Of a stretch of DNA of 64,000 nt, positions 32,762-44,185 are shown in pieces. The notes below the pieces were generated by a model. It was not told the DNA's origin. It searched no databases and worked only from the letters and a program-made list of their open reading frames with translations. How positions within the stretch are numbered: the stretch's first letter is position 1; each line of letters opens with the position of its first letter. Source of the DNA: Halichondria panicea. Its lineage: Eukaryota > Porifera > Demospongiae > Suberitida > Halichondriidae. A program made the translations under genes and the position numbers. The stretch is taken from contig NC_087385.1 of NCBI RefSeq assembly GCF_963675165.1, forward strand, positions 1,860,501-1,924,500. The letters are read 5' to 3'.

Positions 32762-34170
32762 GTATGTGCACTGATGAACTATGTTATATATTGATGTATA
32801 GCTACATGCTATATGTATGAGAAGGCTATATAGTGAGTGCCATAAGCTGTGTAAAGTTTTCACAGTACCAGGAACAATGGAAAAGGGTCACTAAAGTAGA
32901 GTTAGCTATAACTATGATTTTATCCTGATCTTAGTCCCAGAACATACCTGCCAGCTCAGCTCATTCGGCATTTCATTCTTGAGCATAATCTCCAGGCCTA
33001 TACCCTTACTCATCGCTTGAGAACCATGCATAGAAGCCTATCTGCATAGACCCTTTTGATATTATACCACTGCATGGTATACAGAATTTAGACAATTGCC
33101 TATAACTATTCTTTGATGCTCAAAATAACAGCCTATCAAATTCTTGCCTATAATTATTATAATAATTCCCGCATAATAACTGAGTATATACCACAAGCTA
33201 AACGAAATGATCTATACTGGTATAACATCACAAACGTTATAATGGCCACATGACTGTTAATTAACACTGTAGCCTATAGGATCGAGATATTAAATTATCC
33301 ACCAAAATACCTGTATAACGCCTAGTATTGACTTCGTATATGTTATAACTTTATGTGTTCCTGGTTATAACTAGCCGAGGGCATAGCAGCATAACACTGT
33401 CTTAGTAACACAATATAAACTGCCAATTCTGCTTCACCATATCACTAGAAGCGTCTCTTTTTCCTGGGGGCTTGAGCTGTTTTGCAGCAGTGTATAAGCG
33501 AGCTTCTTTGCCTTGCTTGTAAGGCCGAGGGTAGACCACCGTGGAGGGATGTTCGAGCAGCAGTTACAATGAGTAGTGGGGTGAGGCTGTTTCTTTGCAG
33601 AAGTAGTGGCAGTAAGTAGGGTGGGGCCTATATATGGATATACCACACCTAAGAGGAGGATATGTAATAGTTGTACGATGGATATCAAGGGTGTATTGCG
33701 CCCTCGGGGAATTACATACAACTGCCCTAGGTAGTACAATAACAATACACACGCAGATATCCATGGTACAGGTAGCTTGTACTATGAACACCTATATATT
33801 GATTAGAAGCTGTTATCCAACCCATTTACAACTGAGTATAGTAGTAAACACTCTTTGATCCCTGCATGCCGTCCATGCACTGTGCACATTTTGTGTGCTT
33901 GTGCTTGCACTTGACAAACCACATTTACAACTTCAACACCTGCACATTTTTGTGCTTTCCACAGATTTTGTCTCGGTATAGTATTCGAGGGTCCTTAAAG
34001 GGTTGAGGGTGGGCTTCAGGCTGACCACAGCCAATGTAGAGGGCTCTTAAAGGGTGGAGGGTGGGCTTCAGGCTGAACACAGCCTATGTACCAGTGGGAT
34101 TTGTACCCTGGAGTATCCTGAGAGTTTCAATGGATATTCCTTAGTGTCAGAGCACATCATGGTACAAGCA
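32762..34170. other. Gap between truncated genes
   Basis: Where exon 13 of the RNF213-like paralog should follow, none is seen. A minus-strand frame at 33600-33420 (PPRWSTLGLTSKAKKLAYT) is unassigned. 33985-34088 is a tandem duplication of about 63 bp (GGGTGGGCTTCAGGCTGA twice). Confidence 0.4.
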
Positions 34171-34260
34171 CCCATATATATCCTCCGCTACCGTGGTTAC
34201 TCCGAGGCATAGCTGAGGGGTATGTAACCATGGTAGCAGACGATATATGGGGTACATATC
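34170..34260. repeat. Small imperfect palindrome
   Basis: ATATATCCTCCGCTACCGTG at 34175 pairs with CATGGTAGCAGACGATATAT at 34232. Confidence 0.5.
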
Positions 34261-34300
34261 CTCTGATTAGGTGTGGCATATATCTGACTTATATATATAC

Positions 34301-34382
34301 CACGTGACCGCAGCACTATAAAAGGACCTCCCCCTAGCAACAATTCAATCCACGATGTAGACTGCAAAAGAACAAGACTATG
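34301..34382 (+). promoter_or_regulatory. TATA-type core promoter with E-box
   Basis: CACGTG at 34301-34306, TATAAAAG at 34317-34324, a short pyrimidine-rich leader and then an ATG at 34380. The spacing fits a class II core promoter. It lies in the gap between the truncated RNF213-like paralog and the truncated KARS1. Confidence 0.4.
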
Positions 34383-34541
34383 CTGGATTTTGCAGCCGTC
34401 AAAGAGCTAGTTGAGCAATACGTTGACTCCTACACATGTTTAAGAGCTTCCTTGGTCCAAGCGTTGACCATTCGACATCCCTTACTAACCCTATATACTG
34501 GAGCTGCAAGCTCTTCTTGGTATCTAAACCACGCCCATTGA
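34380..34541 (+). CDS. Short ORF downstream of TATA box, unknown
   Basis: 53 codons ending in TGA, starting MLDFAAVKELVEQYVDSYTC. The first 20 residues look like an amphipathic helix and a genuine N terminus; the rest is unremarkable. It follows a TATA box by 56 bp. It may be a first exon whose gene has been cut off here by the rearrangement. I do not recognise it. Confidence 0.3.
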   Translation: MLDFAAVKELVEQYVDSYTCLRASLVQALTIRHPLLTLYTGAASSSWYLNHAH

Positions 34542-34616
34542 CCCATGGAAGCTTAGCCATCTTGTTGGAGAGTACCTTGCGTGTTTCTGTCGTCGCTTTG
34601 AGTCTTATAGTACCGT

Positions 34617-34818
34617 CAAGGGCCTATAAAAGAAGAGAGGGCATGCAACTCCTATATGAGCAGAGTTCAAACGTGGGCGGATGAATGTGCATTACTGTGC
34701 AATTTCTATTTTTAGCACTTCATGCAAATGCAGCCATTCCTCCGCCCACGTTTGAACTCTGCTAGCTACGTGTATTGATAGTGGAGTTGCATGCCCTCTC
34801 TTCTTTTATACGCCCTTG
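34617..34818. mobile_element. Foldback MITE (CAAGGGC ends)
   Basis: Arms of about 75 bp: CAAGGGCCTATAAAAGAAGA at the left, its complement at the right, then GAGAGGGCATGCAACTCC and CAGAGTTCAAACGTGGGCGG. The repeat GTACCGT (up to GTACCGTCA) flanks both ends. A partial relative is at 53930-54000. Confidence 0.7.
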
Positions 34819-34876
34819 GTACCGTCATGCAAGCATGGCTCTTTTCTCTTTGCTTACTTTCTTAACCACCATATAA

Positions 34877-35381
34877 CGAAAGCACCGCAGGTGCTGATGC
34901 CTCGGTGGAGGCCAAAGGTACATAACATAAAACTATACACGCATTATAATATCATGATGAACAATTTTGTTTTGCTGCATGCAGGCAGGATCCAGAATCA
35001 CAGGGACAACTCGAAGAGTGGGTAATGATCGACCACGATTGTTATTAAAAATGATCGGTGCCAAAAGTTCAAGTCTATAAAATGAATGGCTGCATCAACA
35101 GAGCCTTGTAGCTCTCTTCTCACTCTTGCAGCTACCAATATCTAGCGTTATATTGCAGAGCTAACTACTAAGTGGAGTAGCAACACTCGGTGAACAAGTT
35201 TTGCTACACACTCTTCTGAAAAGGCATTCCAAGTAAGCAAAACTAGGCATAACTCGAGAACGAAGCATTATTTTGCAAATCCACGAATTTAAAACATGAC
35301 TAGAAGCCTATAGAAACTCTTACTTGCACTTCATTGATCCTTGAGCATGCAGCTGTAGCAGTCTACACAGACAGACAGACA

Positions 35382-35429
<48 letters not shown>

Positions 35430-35440
35430 ACCGAGGCATA
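34877..35440 (+). repeat. CACCG foldback repeat, copy 3
   Basis: As copy 1 but with an expanded (AC)n run at 35380-35420 and loss of the GTATACCTCGCTTG terminal segment. Confidence 0.7.
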
Positions 35441-35745
35441 ATTATGTACTTTATAATTATATAGTAGCTGCATGGACAAGCAAAAATATCTAGCTATATA
35501 GCTATCTAGCTACAAATCTACGGACAGTATCTTTTAGAGTCTTGGTGTTGCATGTACATTAATAGGCGCTAGTCTTGTGGACATGTTTGTCAGTTAGATG
35601 TGTGTTCGTTGCTCTAGTGATTGTTCCTGGAAGGAATTGTTGTAGTCGTGTTGACAGAATACTTATAGTTGATGTGTTGGTGCATACATGTGTACGTAAT
35701 GTGTGTAGTGCACTAACTGTTTGATGTGTTGTACTTTTCCCCTAG

Positions 35746-37943
35746 AATTTACCAAGTTCCTCAATGACGTTTGTGTCAAGAACAACGTGGACTGTAGCCC
35801 ACCGCGAACTGCTTCTCGGTTACTTGACAAGGTATGTGTTATGTTACAGTGGAAGGGGCTCGTTTGGTTTTTTGTGTACTCAAAAATTTGGTTGGTTTCA
35901 CATCCTCCCCAACTTGGGCAGTGTACAGTAGTGTATATATATTGTACGTGTTAGTTACGTATCCTGATGATAAACTACTACATTTTTTACAATAATGTAC
36001 AGTACAGCTCTTCGCCCTAAATCAAGCACTCCATATATTGCTCTGTACCCCCCTCCCCCTTCCTAGCTTGGTACTCTTTAAATAGCACTTATAGTAGTGT
36101 GGTACTTGCACTTGTGTCCTGCTGCTCGTTGAGTCTTCCTTATCTCCTCTGCAGCTTGTTGGCGACCATATAGAGGTGAACTGTGTCAACCCGACCTTCA
36201 TCTGCGAGCATCCTGAGATCATGAGCCCTCTGGCCAAATGGTGAGGGGATTGATTGACAACTGGAATTTAGTAGTAAATTCATGTATAGGTTTCAATTTT
36301 GATGGCTTTCCACTCTTATACATGGCTTAGGTTGCCCTGTGATCAAGATTTAGTTCACTCCGTATAATTATATAGTTTAGCAGTGATTTTATTCACCGTA
36401 ACCATTGCAGGCATCGCAAGATCCCTGGGCTGACAGAGAGATTCGAACTGTTTGTGTGTCAGAAGGAGATTGTGAATGCGTACACTGAGCTAAACGACCC
36501 GATGGTCCAGAGGGAGCGGTTCCAACAGCAGGCCAAGGACAAGGCAGCTGGCGACGACGAAGCTCAAATGGTGGACGAGAATTTCTGCACCGCGCTAGAG
36601 TACGGGCTGCCCCCTACTGGGGGTTGGGGCATGGGAATCGACAGACTCTCCATGTTCCTCACTGACTCAGCTAATATAAAGGTGTTAGAATAGACAGATA
36701 TGCCACTGATATTGTTGTTGTTCAGAACTTAAAATTTCCGTAGTTAAAATGTTGTGTCTAGTGTAATTATACAAATGTATCTCTAGAGTATTCTACTGAT
36801 ACTGTGTCTATTATTTCTAAACCCACAATCTTATCTTCCCACACATATCAAAACATTTTGTCAAATGAATGTAAAAAATATGTAAAAGTTGTCATCAAAC
36901 ATTTAATCTACAAGTATACAAATGCAGTAAAAAGTGAGACAAAAACACACAATTTGTACTTCAAACACTAAAAAAGAAGGAATTTTACCTAGAAATAATT
37001 TTAGTTTGCTCTCTATTGTATAATCTAGCTATTACTCTTTCCAATGATACCTCACATGCAGTTTCTACATGAGCTGCATACAGTGTTTTTCAGGTTTGAA
37101 ATATAACAGTGATGACAGTTTTACCATTGAATTGCAGTGACTGGAAAGGGACTGTCCCATACTTTACATCATAAATTTTTGTGGGAAGGGTATTTACCTT
37201 TAGTTCGGTGCTAGGCAGCACAAGTAATTCCTAAGGATTCATATGAAATTTTGCATAAGTGCATGTAAGTAGAGCTAGCTAAAGTTTATTGTGCCAGCTA
37301 GACTACTGTATACCTACTGAGGATGACAGATCAGCCCAAGTAACAGCCAAGGTATACTACTGTAACATAGAGCTGATGTCAAGTTTCCAAGACAAGCAAG
37401 GCAAAGCAAAGACAGTGCCCAGGAACTGAAGAAAGCCCCTGAAAAACTCTCTCCTGGTGGGATTTACCGACACTGACGATCCATCAAGAGATAGTTAACA
37501 TACACATATTGAATATGATGATGAGTAGAGTAATTATGAATGGAGAGAATAGCTGGTAGACTTGATGGACTGGATGAAAGTCTGAACAGTGACACTGATA
37601 ACTGATTACAGACTTAGTTTATTATCTTTTTCATTGTATTTTGAGTTAGAAACCAAGATTAAAATATAATCTGGTCTGCAGAAGAAAGGTACAGATGCTA
37701 ACTTGAATCTATGCTACCTTGTTTGCTAATTACACTGCAGTACTTTTATTATTTATTATGAAGAGGAAATGACAAATATGACAAGTTATGACACGAAACG
37801 TCACAATTATTGAGTGGGCGGTAACAATTTTAATTTGACATTTCACATCGATATAAACTCTACAGGAGGTATTGTTCTTCCCAGCCATGAAACCAGAGAT
37901 TGGCAAGCCAGCTGATGGCGTTGAGACAACTGGGAAAGACTAG
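35746..37943 (+). CDS. KARS1: Lysyl-tRNA synthetase, C-terminal exons
   Basis: Four exons: 35746-35831, 36155-36240, 36411-36681 and 37866-37943 with stop TAG. KARS1 is the class II synthetase that joins lysine to tRNA-Lys in cytosol (and mitochondria) using ATP. Visible landmarks: [11 protein letters not shown], then [20 protein letters not shown], then [31 protein letters not shown] and [16 protein letters not shown], which carries class II motif 3 with its conserved arginine, and the terminal [11 protein letters not shown]. About 170 residues are present of a family length near 600, so motifs 1 and 2 and the anticodon-binding domain are missing. No upstream KARS exon was found in 32762-35745. 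It is either a 5'-truncated copy or a real gene cut by a rearrangement or assembly join. The RNF213-like gene follows on the same strand within 380 bp of the stop. Confidence 0.9.
36682..37865. other. Last KARS1 intron
   Basis: 1.2 kb, AT-rich, with no repeat or nested gene recognised. Confidence 0.6.
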
Positions 37944-38319
37944 CCTACCAAGAGATGTACTCTATAGGGTGAAAATTTTGAATATTTAAACTGATTGTAT
38001 TCATTGTGAGAATAATAATTATGTGCAAGTTGTGTTGCTCTATGTGCACGGCTGTGGCTAAGGGAAATTCCCTTATTCATTACACAAGGGATATGGCCGG
38101 GAATGCCCCATCATGATGTTGACCCCTAGGCCCTTTGTCTACTTTAGCCTAGCCGTACAAACTGCACTGTACAAGTAAGTACTGCTATATATAGCTATAG
38201 TACTAGACCAAATGCATTCTGTCTGCGCTGCAGCACGACAGTGAGCTACTAGTTACTTTCTGGAGCAGCTTTACTGTTAACCCAAGCAACATAAAAGTAG
38301 GTAACTTATACACACGCAG
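37944..38319. other. KARS1-RNF213 intergenic/5' region
   Basis: Must hold the KARS1 polyadenylation region and probably the RNF213 promoter or first exon. I could not choose a first exon: the only ATG frame of note (38212, MHSVCAAARQ) does not join in phase. Confidence 0.4.
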
Positions 38320-41300
38320 TAAATGGATCATCAGAGAAGGTCACTAGATCTAGTGTGTATGACAATGACCTGGCTTCTACAATTTCAGAATGTCCTTGTG
38401 TTCCCTGTATAGAGGCGTGTCCAGAGAACCTCTCAAACGGTTCCTCTACTACTGCTGGTGGTATGGCAGAACCTAACCAGCACTTGATACCACCCTCTGC
38501 TACCATAGCAAAATCCTCCGAGGACGTTGCTGGTGATAGTCACCCCCTGAGTGACCCCAACAGCTCGTTCACCGTCCTCGAGTATTCTTGTAGTCCCTCG
38601 CATGCCGCCGAGGCTCGGAAACGCAGTGGACCACACCCACCTCCAGATCCAGATAACCTGCGGCCACTTGAAGAGGTGGATCTTGGTCGTCACTCACTGC
38701 GGACTAAATCTTTTCAGACAATCAGCATCATGAATGGTACGTATGCCTACTGTCTCTTAATATCCACACACCAACTTCTTCTACTGTGATTGAGCAATTA
38801 AGTGGAGATAGGAAAGTGGCCATTAATGTGTTTGGGTTTGCATTTTTATTGGTTGCTGAGTCACATTCTATATACGACACATGTTAGTTCTGGTTCGTGT
38901 ACATACAGTGTATACATGTGCACTTAGTCAGCTGTTTTATTGAATCATGTGACTGCATGACTACAAGGGACCGGAACTTTCCTACAGCTGTATCTATTAT
39001 AAACTGTACTTAAGAGACGTAGAGCTTTTGTGAGCTTGTAAATACAGACTGCATAGTATTACCAAGGGCACATTACACAAGTACTGTGTGTTTGGATATG
39101 ATCATGGGCTTCATTACCACTGTAGGCCTAGCTGCATTATAGATAAAGAAGAGAGGGATTGGCAACGGAAGTAAATTTCATGTAAATTTGCTGAACGATG
39201 CGTGTTGCCCCCCGAACCACGCCGCGGTTATCGAGGCTGTCTACTTCAACGTAGGAAGACAGCCTCGAGTAAAGCACAGGCTGGGAATGGTTGAGGAGAC
39301 AACTGATTGTCTTACTGTCAGTATAACAATCCTGCTGCTAATTTTAGACTTCATTTCCATGCTTGAGGCTATATGTGATCCAGGACACTACTTAGTTAGA
39401 CAATCTTAGCTATATTATAGGTGCTATTGGTACATAGCCATAAAAAAACGGTGAAAAGAGGTGAAAAAAGCGCTATGTACCCGTAGCTCTTTCTCAACAA
39501 TCTAGAAACAATTTTGGGAATTTCCACATACTACACATCATCAAGAAGCATGGAAATGAAGTTTTGGGGGGTCTTAGAAAGCTCTGTGTAAGGCCTCAAA
39601 CATAAAAAAAAGTGTTTCACGGCGTTACGGTGGGGGACAACACGCATCGCTTAGGATTAAGCCACACCCCCTGCACAAAAGTCTACGTTTTAACTTCCGT
39701 TGCCAATCCCTCTCTTCTTTATCTATGGCTGCATGTAGGAAGGTGTATACAGTGAGCATATACGTATAATACATGTAGGTGATGTTAATAATCTCTGCCA
39801 ATACTTTGGACTTGGTTTATTCTATGCAGGTCTAAAGCTTCGGCTCAGAGGTCGGACCGCCCTCATTGCTGCTTACACATATGCCTTGTTCCCACGCATG
39901 GACAAGTGTGTACCTGTGGATTGGAAAATTCTCGTCACTGACGATGTGCAGAGTCAGCACATTCGTTGCCACCCGTTACAAGATGGAGACGAGCTGTCAA
40001 TGTTAGTATCCAACTTCAAAGAGCAGCATGCCAAAGCTGTGATCCTCGTCAACACACAAGACAACTACTCAATTGCCCCTCAGTTCTTGAAAGGTTAGTG
40101 TTGTGTGAGTGTGGGAAGGTTTTCTTGTGAACAGCAGTGTGGTTTAAACCTCAGTGGTACCTCACCCTGCTTGTGATCTCGTATGTAATTAGATTCACAT
40201 AGGCTGGATAGATTGTCTGATAGGGGTGTGTACTTTCACTGTGCTGTTTTATCCCCAATAATTATATTACAAAAATGGGTTTTGCACAACATGTACATGT
40301 ATGTTTGTGGTTAGTGCTTGCTTAACAAGAAGGCCTTGGACTGCCAAAGTAGACGCCACTATTACACCATCCTAGCTGACCTTGCAGAATTTGGTTTTAG
40401 AACAATTAACCCTTTACTGTAGAATGATTAGAACTGTGTTTTGCCATGATTGCACCCTAGTGTTAAAAGAAAGTTAATCTATCCCATGTACGTATTTCGT
40501 ATAAAAAGTTATTCCTAAAGCCTTACAATGTATATCTCAAAGTCTGAAAATGGATCTCCCATCACATTATATAGGATTCTCTGCTCCCCCATTGCAGGTA
40601 TGAAAAAGAGTAGCATCCCAATAGTAATCATCACTCAGTGTGACGGTGCCAGCCTCTTGGCCAGTCTGGAAACACATGGTGACGATGTCCAAGCCCGATT
40701 GGACGCTGAGAGTGATGTGGACGCCCTCGTTGGAGGAGGGCAAGAAGAGTCCTCCCTTACCTCTAGACAATCCCCCGGTCCAACTAGGAAAAAGTCTGAT
40801 AAAGAAGGTGTGTTTATTAATCTCATAAAATGTTGTGTCCCAAATTACATTCTGTTTTGTAAAGACTATTTTACAGTGTACTTAAAACTTAAAAGTTGTT
40901 GGTACGTAGTAGGGACACCTTAGGGTCTATAAAATGTAGAGCTGAGGGAGAGCAATAAAATTAATAGTGACACGTACTAATAGAGAGGGTTTCTTTAGGG
41001 GGGTCAATAGTGCAAGCTTGTATCAATTAAGACATTGTTGTCATGCCATACAATAGTATTTATAGTGCACAGCTGGTAAAGCTATTCATAATTCTGTGGA
41101 ATGTGCTGAGCTCACAGCTCTCACTTGGAGTGATGAATATCTAGCGGGGGGGGGGGGGAAGCTTCCCTCCTAGAATGCTCAGCTTCTCCCCCAAAAGAGA
41201 GGGGAAAATAGGGAGAGGGAGGGAGGAAGAGGGGTATATACTAGACCCAACATTATCTACATACTGTCTTTTCCTACGTGTAGTTTTGCTAGAGGATGAT

Positions 41301-44185
41301 TGGTCATCATCTAGTCTTGCAACAAATCTATCCATTGCTTTTGTACAGTACATGTGGTTTCTAGTGTTCTATATGAGCCACAATTTCAAACCAGCATACC
41401 AAGTTACATGGAGTTGCCTGTCAATGCACATTGCCAGGAGTACATCGCTAATACCAACAACAAACAATGTAGGGGGTGTGGTGACCAGAAATTTGGGGGG
41501 GGGGGCTAAATTTTTCACGCTGGCGCACACATTTCATGGGTAATATTTTCGTGGTTGCTGCTTGCACTGCAGATAAAGGTAGGCAAGGTCGCTTCATTCG
41601 TGGCGTGGGTGAAATATTCGTGGTCAGACCTTCAACCACGAAAACCACAAATATTTTCCCACAAAAATTACCTGCTATACGGTATATATCAGTCATGAAC
41701 AATGCCATTTTTATTGATTACCCTGCTATGAACGTAGCATGCACTAGCTTGTTGTGTATACAACCAATTTCATGCCGAAAAACATATTACAGTTAATGTG
41801 GACCCTTTTTTACTGTGCAGGACCAGGTGTGAAGCAGAGGTTGAAAGATCGTTTTTTTGGTAGTGACAAAGGTTCGACAATGGATCTGAGGGCAGAGCTG
41901 AAAAAGCTTATGTTCACTGTGGACAAGAAGCCAGCGCTTATATCCGACGATCCAGCCAAGTTCATTATGGTGATGTCCATCCTCACAAACTACGAGAAAC
42001 AGGTGAGGACAGTTTTCGATTTCAAGCTACATGTAACTGTGTGTGCCGTTGGATCTTGTAGACTATAAGTCAGTGCTCTTACTAACTTTTCATGTCAAAA
42101 TGTCCTGACAATGTAGTGTTTGAGAGGACAAAACGAAAGGTCGTAAGGACAAACCATAATATACATTGCTTGTTCAAAGAGCAGAGGAGGTTGGACACGA
42201 AGCCAAAAAGTTAATAATGACGTAACCTTTATTAAAATACTTGAACCTTGAACCTACTTTAACAAGCTCTTTTCTAGCCAGCAGGCCACCTTTTCATTCT
42301 GGAAACAAGAGTATACTTAGATGATGATATAGCTGAGCTATACATTCACTCTACAGCACGGTAGCTCCTACTTTATAAAGGTCAGAGGTCAGTTTGACAT
42401 GACAGAACTACGACCTTGTGAGAGGTCACCCCTTTTAAGGACTGCACGATTTCTCTGGAGGGGCGCAGTAGCTAAAAGTTAACTAATTTGCAGCAGCAGT
42501 AACATGAAGGGGCTACTTATCACAAGAATCAGGGCGCGATGTGCAGTCAAACTTGCAAATTTACTGCACAAAACATAAGCTCACGTGATGATTCAATAGT
42601 GGTCGACCTTTTGACCCTGTCCACCCTCCTCTGGTTCAAAGAGTATACACGCACCTTGCATCTTAGCTGCCTTTTCTACTTCATACTCTATAGCCAAGTT
42701 AGGTTTCAAAGTTTTGTCGTTTTCTACGATCTACTTATCAACAGTCTTTGTAGAAACTGCTCTTATTTATAGATGCGCTAGTACTATCAGTAGTAGAGCT
42801 ACATGTATCATGACTGGCACTAGTACTCATTTTTCTAGCTGCTTAATACGTTTCACCACGTGGCAGGACAATTTTACCGGGCATGCGCAAGGTTACACAA
42901 TTGCAATTTTTGTCCGGAAATTGTCGGTGACAGCGATTATTTTGTAGAGGTCACCTTGGGCAGACCAATAGTGGCTGTAATTACCGTGGTACATGTACGT
43001 GGCTGGTGTCTTGCCTGTTCCTACATGGACTTAGTACTTGTAAGCATGTAAATTGTTACTAGTTTTGATTTTCCCTTAGGCAAAAGAGGACGGTAATCAC
43101 ACCACGGTCAACGAAACTCTGAAGAGGATGAAACCACATTTTGACGAGCTATTTTACAAGGACCTTCCCTTCTACCTAGTATTTGCCTATCGTCTTCACA
43201 TCCAGTCCACCTTTTACCAGTGTGACGATATGGTACCATTTATCACAGCGTGCTTGAAGAAGATTGAGAGCTTACATTTCCAACAGCTAGCCCAGACAAT
43301 AAACGACTTCGCCAAAAGGTGACTCGATCTTTATGGTTATTTTTTTAGTTGGCACTGGCCTGTTAACTTTACACTTCGTTCGTTTTTTAGGGGAGACTTT
43401 GAAGTAATGTGTGGCACTACAAAGGAGGAAGAAAGTGTGAGCATGTTCTGGTTCATGGAGTGTGCTTGTCAGGTGTTGTCGGAGGTCTCTCAAAATCTAA
43501 ACAACCGAGCCTCTGTTCAGAGTCAGAGTCAAGGACCTGCAACCAACGTGAGACCGGTCCATCCCAACTTCTGCTACACTAGAATGATGTGGTGTAAGTA
43601 CAATGATCATGTATGTGAATGTATGCAAGGATCGATATACATGCTGAGTTGCAACACGTACGCTATATTTGCGAATATATGACATAATTATGTTCCAGCT
43701 AGCTAGTGCAGCTATGTCTGTACCAATAATTAAACCATGCACGTATTCTAAAAATGTGTATGCTCATGCAGTTTTTCACTCACCTTACAGTATAGTATTA
43801 CTGACTTGTGCTTCTCTGTACAGCTAGTATGTACATGTATACAAGAAATGTATTTGTGAATTAAAAATAATGGTAACTTTACCGCTCCAATTAACAATTA
43901 TGTACATGTACCTTTAATAATTATGTACCTCCATGCAGTGTCAATGGCTTTCAAGTTTCACTGTGAGCGGACCCAAATTACCAGATCAACCCCCCGACTT
44001 TGGTATGACAGGTTTATCAACTACCATCCTCGTATCGTCCTCACCGACGCTGTGATCAGAGATTTGGTGGATGGATTGGATTTTGGACGTCTCTTATATC
44101 TACCAAAGGAGGTTCATTTCAGTTTTCATCACATGACAGATTTAGTTGTGTCAGAAAGATGCATTCGACCGTTCAAATATATTCG
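38320..44185 (+). CDS. RNF213: RNF213-like gene, exons 1-7 of the visible part
   Basis: Seven exons. The first (38320-38736) is low-complexity, rich in S, P and E, and starts in phase 1 after an ACGCAG acceptor, so an upstream ATG exon must exist or translation starts at an internal Met (38464). From exon 2 (39830) the protein becomes globular: RGRTALIAAYTYALFPRMDK and VPVDWKILVTDD. Exon 3 holds IVIITQCDGASLLASLE followed by an acidic, serine-rich tail. Exons 5-7 carry MKPHFDELFYKDLPFYLVF, SMFWFMECACQVLSE and VLTDAVIRDLVDGLDFGRL. No catalytic motif is visible; this would be the start of the N-terminal arm. Confidence 0.72.

Noticed and set aside
39188-39409. 73-codon ORF in RNF213 intron 1
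   Set aside because: It is inside the foldback element at 39138-39727 and has no similarity to the flanking exons.
41141-41353. ORFs around the G-rich tract
   Set aside because: Low-complexity G and GGGAGA repeats produce the frames; no protein character.
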